A DNA stretch of 64,000 nt, taken from NCBI GenBank assembly GCA_949775045.1, contig OX459107.1, positions 13,033,918 through 13,097,917 of the forward strand. The letters run 5' to 3'. This document shows positions 53,641 to 64,000 of this stretch, in pieces. Positions within the stretch are counted from its first letter, which is position 1, and each line of letters opens with the position of its first letter. The notes beneath the pieces are model-generated. The model had not been told where the DNA came from. It was given only the letters and a program-made list of their open reading frames with translations, and ran no database searches. Source of the DNA: Metridium senile. Lineage: Eukaryota; Cnidaria; Anthozoa; Actiniaria; Metridiidae. Made by a program: the position numbers and the translations under genes.

Positions 53641-54043
53641 CTCCTCGGCTTTCGTAGATTTTTATTTTATTTTTCAAAAAAAATGCTAACTGACAAAAAA
53701 CAGTTAGAAAATGGTAGTAGGCAACTTTTGTGTAACTTTACTATTTCATAGTAAATTTTGTATTCCCAGTTGTCATGTTGGGACTTTAAAGACACAAACC
53801 TTTGTTTATCCTTGTTTCAATTGTAAGAAAGTTTTTTTTAGTTTAAATTATGTTAAACAATAAAATAGCTTGATAGCAGCAGTTTTTGCCATGTATATCT
53901 TTTGATGGTAAATAAAGGGTTAAGTAATATTCGAGTTGCAAAATGGTCCAATACAATATCTACAATACAATATTTGTTTATTTAGTACCTGGTATATACA
54001 TTTGTTAATTTAAATGTCAAAAAAAATGTTTACATGAATAAAG

Positions 54044-54264
54044 ATGGATTTGATGCCTCAGATACTACCTGACAATTCAAAACCTTGTGAATGCTATTGC
54101 AGGCAAATTAAAGCAGCAGAGGAACTAATCATGACTGCAAATCCTGAGTGCAAAATTGTAAAGTTCCATAAGTCTTGTTTGTGCATTGAAACAATTTCAG
54201 CTGTATGGTATTGTCCACATTGTAGGAAACTCCCCAAGTTTAAGTGGATGACGAGTAGATGCTA
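54044..54264 (+). pseudogene. PHD-finger-like fragment
   Basis: The frame ends in a zinc pattern CECYCRQ ... NPECKIVKFHKSCLCI ... VWYCPHCRKLPKFK, compatible with the C4HC3 ligands of a PHD finger (C-x-C, C, H-x2-C, W-Y-C-P-x-C). PHD fingers of this type sit at the C-terminus of several repeat-borne cnidarian genes. It is a single terminal block with no upstream coding found, so host gene and function are unknown. Confidence 0.5.
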
Positions 54265-54289
54265 GCGAGAGAGGATGAGTGCATAGGAC

Positions 54290-55095
54290 TCAAGATTCAA
54301 GATTCAAGATTTTTTAATTTTGTCTCAGAATACTACATTTACATATAAAGGACATATTTACATATTTTACGGACAATGGTAATTGTAACAGCTGGAGGAC
54401 TGATCAACACAATTACCCACAAAAATTATTTACAATGATAGGTCAGAAAAGAGTCTTGAGAGATTTGGTAAATAATACAAAGTAGTTATAATAATGAATA
54501 ATAAATATAGAAAAGAAAAAAAAATTGTATAGAACAAAAACGTAAAAAGGCAACACATGTGAGGTAATAAAATTGTTTACAAATCAGTGTGAATTATGGA
54601 TTATATGAACTGATGAAAGTAGAAAATAATTTACTCTTAAAATTAGCTCTTTTTTTTCTTTCTTAGATTTCCATTCAATGAATTCCACAATATTGCACCA
54701 GCATATCTCATGTTAAATTTACCAAGATGACAAGAGAATATCGTCAAATAAAGTGTCTTTAAATTTAGTTTTACTGAGTTGTTTAGTTGAGTCACTGATG
54801 GAGTTCCAAACTTTGACACCAGAAAATTTTATATTGTATTTACCATACTTGGTTCGGGCTTTAGGCAGGGCGTAACTTCATTTTGAGGCCAATCATGTGT
54901 TGTAATTATGTTTTTGATTTACGTTGGTAAAATACGATTTGAAGGAAATGGACAAGTTGTTTGAATTGTAGTCATACATGAATAGAGCAGTGTACAGAAA
55001 GATGAGATCCGGAAATTTCAAAATTTTCAATGTAAGGAAAATGGGATTAGTATGAGCTTGGTAGCTACTATAAGATTTAGTAGTCCTATAAGTAG
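54290..55095 (-). pseudogene. CR1-like LINE 3' end, minus strand
   Basis: Reading the minus strand, about 54860-54600 gives KFNMRYAGAILWNSLNGNLR and ANFKSKLFSTFISSY, and a second similar stretch gives VWNS-like text, the C-terminal 'LWNSL...FK..L' block of CR1-like RT proteins. The plus-strand left edge gactcaagattcaagattcaag corresponds to a (ttgaatc)n 3' tail, as expected for a LINE inserted in reverse orientation. Heavily mutated. Confidence 0.55.
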
Positions 55096-55189
55096 TCCTA
55101 TAAGATATAATCACGATAGGCTTTCAGAACTATGTTTTGATCCTCTGAACAGTTATGGATCGAGACATCAATTAACTCTGGCTAGTGAG

Positions 55190-55945
55190 TGATATTGATC
55201 CAGATAAACATTTACTTCAATATTTAAATATCGAAAATTGCAAATATCTAATTGAAGATCAATTCAATGATATTTTAAGAAAAAATGATATCGCATCAAA
55301 ACCCAAGTTTTCATTGCTCCATTTAAACATTTGAAGCCTTAATCATAACCTTAATCATTTAACTGATCTATTAATTAATCTAACCTCCATTTTAATGTTA
55401 TTGGTATAAGTGAAACATGGTTAAAAAAGGAAGACCATCTAGTTGACATCAGGTTATACTTTTATTCACAAACATAGAATTGATAAAACTGCAGATGAAA
55501 TGGAATACAAAGAGCGAACCGATCTACATCTTAATTATGCAGAATCAGGGGTTCTTTATTTGTAGAGGTTATGAACACCCAAGGGAAAACATTATAATAG
55601 GAATGATTTACAGACCACCCAACCAAAACTTAAGATCATTCATAACTGATTTCAATGAACTAGCAGAGAAAATCTCAAGAGAAAATAAAACTTTATTTAA
55701 TGGGTGATTTCAACATAAATGTATTAAACTTCAATGATCATTCACCCACGGGGGATTTTGTAAACACAAAATTCTCTAACCTATTATATCCTTTGATTAT
55801 TCAGCCTACAAGAGTAACGTCTCAATCAGCGACACTTATTGATGATATATTATCAAATAATATTGATCATCACATTAATGGTCTTCTTTTCACAGATATA
55901 TCCGAACACTTACCGATTTTTACAATTCAACTAGAAGAAAAAACA
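55190..55945 (+). pseudogene. LINE endonuclease domain fragment
   Basis: Frames read DIDPDKHLLQYLNIENCKYL, VIGISETWLKKEDHL (catalytic Glu region), NIIIGMIYRPPNQNLRSFIT, MGDFNINVLNFNDHSPTGDF and PLIIQPTRVTSQSATLIDDI, ending ISEHLPIFTIQL. This is the APE-type endonuclease of a CR1/jockey-like LINE, with several frameshifts and stops. Reverse transcriptase is missing on the 3' side, where a SWIM/YqaJ-type gene begins. Confidence 0.7.
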
Positions 55946-56030
55946 ACAAACATTACTGTGTGTTCGTGTGACGTCATCACAATTATCGAAAACGAGGCAC
56001 TGCCATTTTGGAGGAGTATTAAGTATTCAA

Positions 56031-56935
56031 AATGGCGTCTGCTGAAACGGAACCTTTAGACAAAAGCTTGAATTCCAAGCCTATTCTTTCTGAATATGCC
56101 TCAAAACTGGACAAAAACGCCAAACAAAGATACAGGGAAGATTTGTTACATCGGCATTGATCCATTTCTAATACCGAATAAAAAACATTATCATCAGAAT
56201 GTTTTCCTTCCATCGAAGCTTGCAATATTCTGTCTTACCTGGTTCTCAAGACAAGTTTTTATACTAAAGACCAGTTTAAGAACTTCAGAAGTCTTCTACC
56301 ATATAACCAAATGGTATCAGGGTGCATAAGCAGTGTTCTTGGAGATATCATAGAAGATAAATATGTTGTTTTAGCAAATGTAAGACATTCACAAAGAATG
56401 AACGACCCTCATGTACCATTATGGATCATAGTGATGAAGGAAGTGACTGTTTTATCCGCTCATTGTTCTGGATGCATGGCAGGACTCTGAGAATGTTGTT
56501 CTCACGTTGCTAGCGTTTTATTTTACCTTGAATGCTGGGCAAGAATTCATGGTAAACTCGCAAAAGTGTGTGTTTGAGTTTGGTCGACCCTTATTATGAG
56601 TCCTTCATTTCAAGTACAAGAAACATTAAGACAATACCAGACTTATTTGAAACGTCATTTATGGATTTATCATATCCAGAACTCTTAAAAGAATGCAACA
56701 ATGTTGAAATTAGAATAACTAAAGAAGAGATAAATGCTGTAGAGAGAGAGACTATTCAATAAGCAAGAGGCAAATCATTTTAGACACCATGCAGTGAGGA
56801 TAGGTGCTTCCACATGCCATGCAGCTTGCCATTCAGATCCTTCACAGCCATCCCAGTCTTTGATTAAAACAATATGCTATCCTGATATTTTCAACTTCAC
56901 TACAAAGGCTACTAAACATGGTTGAATTTAGTACC
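56031..56935 (+). pseudogene. SWIM/YqaJ-type protein, longer remnant
   Basis: From ATG 56031 the frame reads MASAETEPLDKSLNSKPILS and NAKQRYREDLL, then in shifting frames NILSYLVLKTSFYTKDQFKN, YNQMVSGCISSVLGDI and YVVLANVRHSQRMNDPHVPL. The SWIM-like finger follows as SAHCSGCMAGL, a stop, ECCSHVASVLFYLE (CxC...CxH spacing). Downstream come SLVDPYYESFISSTRNI, LFETSFMDLSYPELLKECNN and RIGAS. In this family a YqaJ-like nuclease normally follows RIGAS...; here homology ends at about 56935, so catalytic residues are missing. It has several stops and frameshifts and is inactive. Confidence 0.65.
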
Positions 56936-57105
56936 ATGATTATTTTAATGCATGTTTATGGTTATACACATACAAGTGTAAACTGTTTTTGAGTCAATTA
57001 AGTTATAGAATTGCTTTTATTACCCCATAAAGTGCATAAAGACAATTAAATACAAAAAAAAAAACAAAGTGTAATTAGTACTAATTATGCTAAAATGTGA
57101 AGCAC

Positions 57106-57263
57106 ACTGTAAAAGGAGATCACTTATATAAGGATTTTGCTGCTATTTTTGTCCATGGGGTAAGTGCAGTGTACAAGGTCCTCTCCGTTATTTTTAGTGC
57201 ATTGCACTATAATGGACAAAAATAGCATCAAATATCTTAAAATAAGTGATCTACTTTTACAGT
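57106..57263. repeat. Foldback repeat, arms about 55 bp
   Basis: actgtaaaaggagatcactt at 57106 is inverted as aagtgatctacttttacagt ending 57263. The inner block gctatttttgtccat pairs with atggacaaaaatagc. Confidence 0.85.
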
Positions 57264-57402
57264 AGTGCACGGGTTCTTCGATCATTCTTCAATATAGACA
57301 GCTTAGCACTGTAAATTATTTAATCTTTTATCAAATCATATTTTTCTTCAAGCGCTAAATTAAGCTTAAATTAAAAAAAAAAACATTATTATCCTCATGA
57401 CA

Positions 57403-60400
57403 GGGGGACCTCGCCCTCCAACAAAAGCAGATGTTGGTAAGTAGATCTTGAAATCTTCATCAATTGTTTTTTGAAATGGATTAGTAAGTCGATATGCTTC
57501 TTTTAAGCCCTTTTAATATCAAACTTGATCTAGTTTTCCATCCGGCAATGGCGACCTTGCTTTGTGTGTGACCCTTCATTCCTTCAGGGGACAAAATAAC
57601 ATTTTGTTCAAACTTTTCAGAGAATTGATCAATTGAAAATTATCAAATTACACCGTTTAATTCCAAGAAATGTAAATTAGATACATTATATACTTACAAA
57701 TTTTCAAAAAGATTTGAAAAAAGCGAGAAAATCGTGCTTCGATGTAAGCTACCTGCAGGCATGTATGCATTCTAAACTTTTCTAAATTTTCCCATCTTTG
57801 TAGGAAGTTTTTAAATATCTACATAATATCCCCTGGGAGTTTTTGTCGGTATATATTACATTATATTAGTACTTTCGATATTAATAGATACAATTATAGT
57901 GCTTGAAAAGTCCTTGTCTTTTTTAATGGACTTTTATGCTGAATTCCGCAGGATACGTTTTAGTTCAATTCCTTGAAGATGGAATTTTGGACATTATTCA
58001 GGAAGACAAGCTCAAAAAAAATATTTATGGTACATTTGATGCACCATACGGCCGGATGTACTATCCCTGTCAAGTGATAAGCCATTCAAGTAAGTATATA
58101 ATATTATAGTTTTTAATCTATGCAATCTGTCAATTAACATATCCAAGGGGCATATCTTGAACCCCCAATAATTGTTATATCCTATCTCTTTGAAGTTTGC
58201 CGAGATTCCAAACCATGACCCTCTTTTAACTATATGTCATGACTGAGTACCTTTGAACATAATTTGCAGAAAGAAAAGGTTAAGAAACCTTCCATTATGT
58301 GTTTTGTGCATTTTAATCCTATAAATGAATTAATTAGGGATAGAGTTTTTAATTTCAATAACACAAGACTGCTCCAGAAAAGAGGCCAATCCATATTTGA
58401 TTTTAGCAAGTACTGATAATTAATAATAATGTTTCAGTAATATACTTATGCTGTTATTCTTCGCCTAAATATATTTTCAGATTCTAAGGGTGACCTTATG
58501 AAAGAAAAAATCAAAAAACAAACAACTAGTGATGAAACCGAGGGACAGAAAAGGTCAAGTAAGGAAGATGAGACAAAAGAAAAAAAAGAAAAAAGAAAAG
58601 AAGAAAAGAGAGAAACAAGAGGAAATGGAGAAAAAAGAGCAAGAGAGAAGGGAAAAGAGGCAAGAAAAGGAAAAGAAGGAAAAGGAGAAGCAAATGGCAA
58701 AGGAGAGAAAAGAGCAGGAGAAAAGGGAGAAGAAGCAGGAGAGGGAGAAGAAGGAAGAAGAAAAGAAGAAGAAGGAGAAAGAGAAGAAGGAAGAGGCCAA
58801 AAATCTTTTAAAATCAAGGAACAAAACTATAATAAACGATCTGAAGAGGTGCAGGACTAGATCAAGTCTTTCTTCAACCCATCTATTGTGAGCACGCGAG
58901 AAAACCAAGAAGACACTTTAACTGCTGATGTTGTTGTTGAGGCTATAAAACTACTACAAAGTGCCAACCAAACTTCTGCCACTGTAAACACACCACAGCC
59001 CTTCCTTCAAAGTTCCATACAAACAACAGAGCTTCCTAATACGTGTGCCACTGCAAACACACCACAGCCCTTCCTTTATAGTTCCATCCAAACAACAGAG
59101 CTTCCTTATACGTCTGCCACTGCAAACACACCACAGCCCTTCCTTCATAGTTTCATCCAAACAACAGAGCTTCCTTATACATCTGCCACTGCAAACACAC
59201 CACAGCCCTTCTTGCAAAGTTCCATCCAAACAACAGAGCTTCCTTATACGTCTGCAACTGCAAACACACCACAGCCCTTCCTTCAAAGTTCCATACAAAC
59301 AACAGAGCTTCCTAATACGTGTGCCACTGCAAACACACCACAGCCCTTCCTTTATAGTTCCATCCAAACAACAGAGCTTCCTTATACGTCTGCAACTGCA
59401 AACACACCACAGCCCTTCCTTCAAAGTTCCATACAAACAACAGAGCTTCCTAATACGTGTGCCACTGCAAACACACCACAGCCCTTCCTTTATAGTTCCA
59501 TCCAAACAACAGAGCTTCCTTATACGTCTGCCACTGCAAACACACCACAGCCCTTCCTTCATAGTTCCATCCAAACAACAGAGCTTCCTTATACATCTGC
59601 CACTGCAAACACACCACAGCCCTTCTTGCAAAGTTCCATCCAAACAACAGAGCTTCCTTATACGTCTGCAAATGCAAACGCACCACAGCCCTTCCTTCAA
59701 TTTTCAATCCAAACAACAGAGCTTCCTTATACGTCTGCCACTGCAAACACACCACAGCCCTTCCTTCAAAGTTCCATCCAAACAACAGAGCTTCCTTATA
59801 CGTCTGCAACTGCAAACACACCACAGCCCTTCCTTCAAAGTTCCATCCAAACAACAGCAGATCTCAACAAATCAAGCCTGAACATTGCAAGGCCAACTAT
59901 TGGAGGTAAATGCCCAAGGAAACGATTTGCAGAAGGCCCCTCATCTTCTCAGCCAAAAATTAGTTGTAACAGGTGTCTTTACCTTGAAAAAGAACTCGAG
60001 GACACAAGATACAAGATGCAAGTACTTCAACAGCAGGTTAAAGGTAAATTAAACTATTCCCTCAAAAATTATTGCTGTAGTTAATACATTGTATATATAC
60101 TTTAGTGCATATATAATTTCTCTAGTCTCTATTCCAGAACTTATTTACTATAATATTGGATAATTCTAGATGCCAATAGGGACCTTAAGCATATACAACG
60201 AGCACGAGATTAAGTACAAGTACGAGTTTTAAAATCAACAATTTTTGATATTATGATGCTTTGATGCTCCAATCTATATACAAAACATAAATTCAGCATC
60301 ACTAGCAAATGTAAGGTCAATTTTAAAACTTGTACACTCGTACTAAATCTCGTACTTGTTGTCTAAGCTTAAGGTCCCTAATATCTGCAATTCGTTAACG

Positions 60401-60508
60401 TCATAATTATTATCATATTAAAGAGCTTGGTGGATCTATGTCAGATGAACACATTTCTACTAAACCAAGAGCAGGAAGGTCAGCAAATCAATGGCTGATT
60501 TCTTTCAG
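57403..60508 (+). CDS. Multi-exon gene with Tudor-like, charged and 23-residue-repeat segments
   Basis: Exons supported by splice signals are 57403-57435 (weak), 57952-58089, 58481-60042 and 60423-60508 (weak). Exon 57952-58089 reads YVLVQFLEDGILDIIQEDKL and APYGRMYYPCQVISHS, a beta-rich module like that opening BEN-type cnidarian proteins. It joins in phase to 58481, a Lys/Glu-rich block, then TAG 58858-58860, then IKSFFNPSIVSTRENQED, thirteen copies of a 23-residue repeat, and CNRCLYLEKELEDTRYKMQV, a likely coiled coil. A frame one base away is open over the charged block and looks more coil-like, so an indel or sequencing slip could explain the TAG. A BEN domain would be expected downstream but is not seen. 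The architecture parallels the 1-3.5 kb gene. Confidence 0.5.
58973..59865 (+). repeat. 69-bp coding minisatellite, 13 copies
   Basis: The unit encodes TANTPQPFLQSSIQTTELP plus YTSA or NTCA. Because 69 is a multiple of three and the unit lacks stops in several frames, one other plus frame and at least two minus frames are open too; these are shadows. Copies form an alternating higher-order pattern (YTSA and NTCA types). Confidence 0.95.
60178..60379. mobile_element. 202-bp MITE with AAT target duplication
   Basis: The ends agggaccttaagc at 60178 and gcttaaggtccct ending 60379 are inverted, with adjacent sub-terminal inverted blocks (acgagattaagtacaag / actaaatctcgtacttg). AAT flanks both sides (60175-60177, 60380-60382), the same 3-bp target as the Harbinger element at 23922. 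It is non-coding and lies in an intron of the preceding gene. Confidence 0.85.
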
Positions 60509-60704
60509 GTACATATTTAAATATATTTTATTGCACTGTTTTCTGAATTGACCAAATAGTATCTGACATCTTTTAATTTGAATGTCTTTATGTTAAATTT
60601 ACTTTTAATTATATATAGGTATACATGTCTAATAAATATCTAACAATTATCATTAAGTTAACTTAGAAGATGTTAACCTGAGCTAGGGTAACTTTTGTTT
60701 TCAG

Positions 60705-61301
60705 TTTCCTGGAGCACTTGTTAAGCAAAGAGGGCCGCTTACCCTATCTCAAGTGAACACTCTCTTAGGTCTCTTGGAAACTAAATTGACAACCCTAAAC
60801 GCTAGATTATATGAGCAAGAAGAACGTCTAGATGAAATGAATCAATACCAGCAAAAGTACAATTTAGAAATACATGATATACCAATGAAAATGGACGAAG
60901 ACTTGGAAGATATTATAGAAGAAATAAGAAAAGAAATAGACGTGGAAATAGTGTACAAAGATATCGATATAGTACATCGACAGAGCTCAAAGATAGATCC
61001 AAAGCCAATACTAGTTAAATTCAAATACTACGACGACAAAAAAAGCATGTATGAAGCAAGATGGAAACTCAGACTCTACGAGGGAAACAGAGAAAAAATT
61101 AATGGAGCAGACAAGATCTATATCAATGAGCACTTGACCACGGAAAGGAAAAAACTTTTCGCAGAGGTTAGAAAGAGAGGAAAACAATATAGATGGTCAA
61201 GCGTTACAACGAAGGATGAGAAAATATTTGTGAGGAAAGAAAAAGGAGGAAAATTTTACATGATAACCAAGCAAGCTGATTTGGAAGGACTGTTCGTCTA
61301 A
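60705..61301 (+). CDS. L1/Tx1-like LINE ORF1
   Basis: An open frame without ATG at its very start (first in-frame ATG within ERLDEMNQY) ends TAA 61299-61301. An N-terminal coiled coil (LLETKLTTLNARLYEQEERL) is followed by an RRM-like domain (NLEIHDIPMKMDEDLEDI, DIDIVHRQSSKIDPKPILVK) and a C-terminal domain (YINEHLTTERKKLFAEVRKR, IFVRKEKGGKFYMI). This is the standard coiled coil-RRM-CTD layout of L1-type ORF1, a trimeric RNA chaperone. The upstream part (about 60705-60755) follows a ttttcag, so it could be an exon of the neighbouring gene fused by chance. No stop interrupts it. Confidence 0.75.
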   Translation, partial: FPGALVKQRGPLTLSQVNTLLGLLETKLTTLNARLYEQEERLDEMNQYQQKYNLEIHDIPMKMDEDLEDIIEEIRKEIDVEIVYKDIDIVHRQSSKIDPKPILVKFKYYDDKKSMYEARWKLRLYEGNREKINGADKIYINEHLTTERKKLFAEVRKRGKQYRWSSVTTKDEKIFVRKEKGGKFYMITKQADLEGLFV

Positions 61302-61704
61302 TTAAGTGAAAGATAAGTGATGAAATTTACTGAATTATGACATTTAAAAGTATATTTCTATAGTATAGTAATCAACTTTGAAAATATCAATGAACACTCT
61401 CTTTTTTTACACATTTTTTTCTTTTTTAGTAATGAAAAAATGTCTATAATCTTTTAATTTGAATATTATAATTCTTTTGTTTTTGGTAGAGAAAATTATT
61501 ATGCAGAATCAAACCTAGAATCTATTTGTTGAGTACAAATGCCGTCATTACATGTATTGTCTTTTGTTAATATGTTCGTTAAGTGTTATGTCGATTTTGT
61601 TTATAGTGAGTCTTTGATGTTAATCCATTGTTCAGTGTATTTAATGTTATGTACTGTTTTTGTTATTGAACCTGCACTTCGGGAATCCAACCTTATGACT
61701 AACA

Positions 61705-62390
61705 ATGGATAGTGATTTCAACATAATATCTATTAACGTTCGAGGGCTAAGAGTACCGTAAAAATATAAAAATGTTTAATTGGATAACTAAACACAGCGG
61801 AGAGAACGGAATAACCTTTATACAAGAAACTCACAGTACAGAAGATATTACTTTGGAGTGGTCAAAAAGAACAAGAGGCAAATTAGTGATGTCCCATGGG
61901 ACTTCGAAGTCCAAAGGTACGGCAATATTATTCGGTGCAAAATTAGACTACCAAATCAAAGAAGAAAAAATAGACTCATCAGGGAGATTTGTGATCGCGT
62001 GGTGTGAAATACAAGATAGCAATTTTCTTTTGATAAACACTTATTTTCCTAATTTAGAAAACGAACAAGTAGCATTTATGAAAGAAATCTCTACATATAT
62101 TAAAAATATATTTAAAACTATGCTCTATTGAAGTAATGGACACCATTATGTCAGATTTAGACCTTTGTGATATTTGGCGTATCCGAAATCCGAATACCAA
62201 AAGATACAATTGGCGAGGAAAAGGACAAGGAAAAAAAAGTAGAATTGATAAATTACTACAACGTAGATTGGATTTCTTTTTTGTTTCAGACGATATACAT
62301 TCTTATGTGAAAAATTGTGACGTGATCCCAACTCCATCAACAGACCATTCTGCCATAGCATTAAACATACAACTATTTGTCTTAATCCTT
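61705..62390 (+). pseudogene. LINE ORF2 endonuclease, broken
   Basis: ATG 61705 opens MDSDFNIISINVRGLRVP, then a stop and a one-base shift lead to NGITFIQETHSTED (catalytic Glu), GTAILFGAKLDYQI, SSGRFVIAWCEIQDSNFLLI and NTYFPNLENEQVAFM. Another shift at about 62125 leads to IMSDLDLCDIWRIRNPN, TKRYNWRGKG and STDHSAIALNIQL, the SDH motif of APE-like endonucleases. RT does not follow; homology ends at about 62375. It pairs with the ORF1 upstream. Confidence 0.75.
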
Positions 62391-62394
62391 TTCA

Positions 62395-63105
62395 TGATAA
62401 TGCACTTTTTTATGTCATAAGATATAGATTTTTAATTATATTATCATTATTATCATCATCTTTATAGTCACTTCCCTTAAAAAAAAAACACCTAAAATGG
62501 TATTATTTGTTTTTATCTCTTACTGAGCATGCTCAGTATTATTGTTATAACTTTTATCTCCATTTATTTGAAATTCCCTTCACTTCACATAAAAAAATAC
62601 ACCTAAGATGGTATCGTTTGTTTTTATCTCTTACTGAGCATGCTCAGTGGAGAATATCTAATATAACTGTATCTAATGTAACTATAACTATCATGCGGAT
62701 GAAATGCTCTAGATATTTGTAAGGGAGCCCCCCATAGCTCCCTAGAATATCTGGTAACACATGTGAGGGTATCTTAAAAGGGAGATTTCTTAAATCTTCC
62801 AAAAATCAGTCAACCCTCTTGTATTTTCATTTGTTTTTCATTTAATTTAGTGTGAAAACATCGAAGTAGCATTGTAGATTGTAGCATCAGTTCAAAGAAG
62901 AATGAATGCCCGAAACAAGAATAAAATAAGGAAAATCGACGAAAGAAAGTTGTAAGTAAGAGTGACGGAGGTAATGAGGAGGGAAGAAAAAACGATGAAT
63001 CCTGAGGTAAGGAATACAGAAACGAAGAAAATCCCCCCAAAATGTTTGTTTTCATGCAACTTTTTCTAAAAATGCCTCATGAGCTTTAGAAATGTGACTT
63101 TTTCC
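62395..63105. other. Non-LINE insert between ORF2 halves, first part
   Basis: It holds a direct duplication of about 75 bp (62475-62535 and 62590-62648, phrase tttttatctcttactgagca) and AT-rich or purine-rich sequence. No supported gene. The short plus-strand ORF at 62507-62722 reads the duplicated phrase twice and is an artefact. Confidence 0.5.
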
Positions 63106-63124
63106 ATTGTTTCGCCTAGTGCAC

Positions 63125-63270
63125 AAAATCGACGGAAGCAAGAATGACGAAAGTAAGGCAGATAAAAGTAAGATTGACGAAAGCAAGATTGACGGAAGTA
63201 AGAATGATGGAAGTAAGATTGACGGAAGTAAGAATGACGGAAGTAAGAATGACCGAAGCAAGATTGACCA
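63125..63270 (+). repeat. 15-bp minisatellite (SKxDG coding)
   Basis: About ten degenerate units of agtaagattgacgga, encoding Ser-Lys-(Ile/Asn)-Asp-Gly. It follows a tttcgcctag acceptor-like site and runs directly into LINE ORF2 coding sequence. Confidence 0.85.
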
Positions 63271-63980
63271 ATATTTTATGAAAAAAAACTTTAAGAAACC
63301 AACATCACAGGATTATTTCAACAAAATCATGGGCCTAAATAACCTTTTAAATTGGAAAGTCATTTATAAAAGAATATACAATAGTCATATGATACATATT
63401 CACGTTTCTTCCAATATAAAATCCTAAATAACATTTTATTTCTGAATCGAGACCTGTACTGTTTCAAAATACTAGACTATTCCTCTTGTTCTTTCTGCAC
63501 TCTTCACAAAGAAACGACGAGACATGTATTCGTAGAATGTGTTGAATTTAGGATGTTTTACTCGTTAGTAAAAACGTACTTCTTAAATACCGGAATAATT
63601 CTGCCAGAATGTAATTATGAAAATATTGTACTAGGAGTCGATAATATTCCTTCCAACTACATAATCTTATACTATAAAATTATACTTTATAAATTCAGGG
63701 AAAAAAGAAAAATTCCCACATTCAAAGTCTTTTATAAATATTTTAAACTACAATAAAAACATTGAATACAAAATAGCCCAATCAAATAAAAGTCAATCAA
63801 AATATGAAAAGAAATTGAGTAAGATTATTTTGGCTCTGCCTTGAATTTATTATAAACGTCATAACCGTGGAGCAGGTTCTCTTCTCTTCTCTTTTCTTTT
63901 TCTGTTTTTCTTTTCTTATGTAAATGTTTTTTTGCTCTGTGAATGTGTGTGTGTGTAGTTTAAATTAGAAGGATAATAAA
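63271..63980 (+). pseudogene. L1/Tx1-like LINE ORF2 3' end and tail
   Basis: The frame reads FMKKNFKKPTSQDYFNKIMG and LNWKVIYKRIYNSHMIHIHV, then one base out KILNNILFLNRDLYCFKILD, CSFCTLHKETTRHVFVECVE (the Cys-Cys-His-Cys finger of L1-type ORF2 C-termini) and FKVFYKYFKLQ with stop at 63755-63757. A 3' UTR of about 220 bp ends in aggataataaaatttag. It is probably the 3' end of the LINE starting at 60.7 kb, with most of the reverse transcriptase replaced by the 62.4-63.27 kb insert. Confidence 0.7.
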
Positions 63981-64000
63981 ATTTAGTTTATATATTTTAA

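Noticed and set aside
58446..58908. Minus-strand Ser/Phe/Pro ORFs opposite the charged exon
   Set aside because: Antisense of a purine-rich coding block.
58954..59881. Alternative frames over the 69-bp repeat (248, 278 and 134 codons)
   Set aside because: A stop-free unit with length divisible by three keeps several frames open; only the frame continuous with splice sites and flanking unique coding is retained.
1..64000. tRNA, rRNA or bacterial operon features
   Set aside because: No cloverleaf-like tRNA, rRNA segment or ribosome-binding-site pattern was recognised; intron signals and retroelements indicate a nuclear animal genome.

Overview
The window looks like eukaryotic, animal DNA, most probably from a cnidarian (anthozoan such as a coral or sea anemone). 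The grounds are AT-rich sequence, short exons with clear GTAAGT donors and polypyrimidine-CAG acceptors, and many coding remnants of the repeat-borne gene families that I associate with cnidarian genomes: HARBI1, THAP-DDE, Mutator-like and SWIM/YqaJ-type proteins, BEL/Pao and Ty3 retroelements, Tx1/L1-like and CR1-like LINEs, a DIRS-like RT, alpha-kinase and Ig-kinase copies. Family assignments come from reading motifs; no search was run.

Layout. 1-3.5 kb: two exons of a host gene around a 107-bp satellite, the second exon being an extreme Lys/Glu minisatellite. 4.7-7.9 kb: a multi-exon gene with two CCHC zinc knuckles and a SANT/Myb-like C-terminal exon; its first six recognisable exons are all symmetric phase 1. 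8.9-16.2 kb: decayed Harbinger transposase, an unnamed family (here 'family X'), an alpha-kinase pseudogene disrupted by a foldback insertion, a SWIM/YqaJ-type remnant and a Mutator-like transposase. 18-23 kb: LINE ORF1 remnant, a two-ORF LINE truncated at its 3' side, and a THAP-THAP-DDE transposase that keeps one frame across three stop codons.

23-29.3 kb is the best-resolved locus: an older repetitive gene ('family Y') split by a structurally complete 4,285-bp Harbinger transposon with 31-bp inverted termini, an AAT target duplication, an intact 384-residue transposase and a convergent spliced second gene. 29.6-31 kb: a gag-only BEL/Pao-like element with 137-bp LTRs and a perfect 5-bp target duplication. 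32-35 kb: a second copy of family X split by LINE 3' ends, then a DIRS-like RT. 37 kb: a duplicated exon. 38.56-42.02 kb: a foldback element with arms of about 880 bp. 42.2-43.7 kb: BEL/Pao integrase. 44.4-46 kb: integrase-core protein with a helix-turn-helix. 47.25-49.1 kb: a reading frame joining a methyl-CpG-binding-like domain to a Ty3-type integrase. 49.9-51.7 kb: Ig-kinase pseudogene. 51.7-57.3 kb: foldback elements, PHD finger, LINE pieces and a SWIM/YqaJ-type pseudogene. 57.4-64 kb: a multi-exon gene with a 69-bp minisatellite exon, a small AAT-flanked MITE and an L1/Tx1-like LINE.

The window is therefore mainly a layered transposon landscape. Only the HARBI1 transposase and its convergent partner appear intact as coding genes; most other reading frames carry stops or frameshifts.
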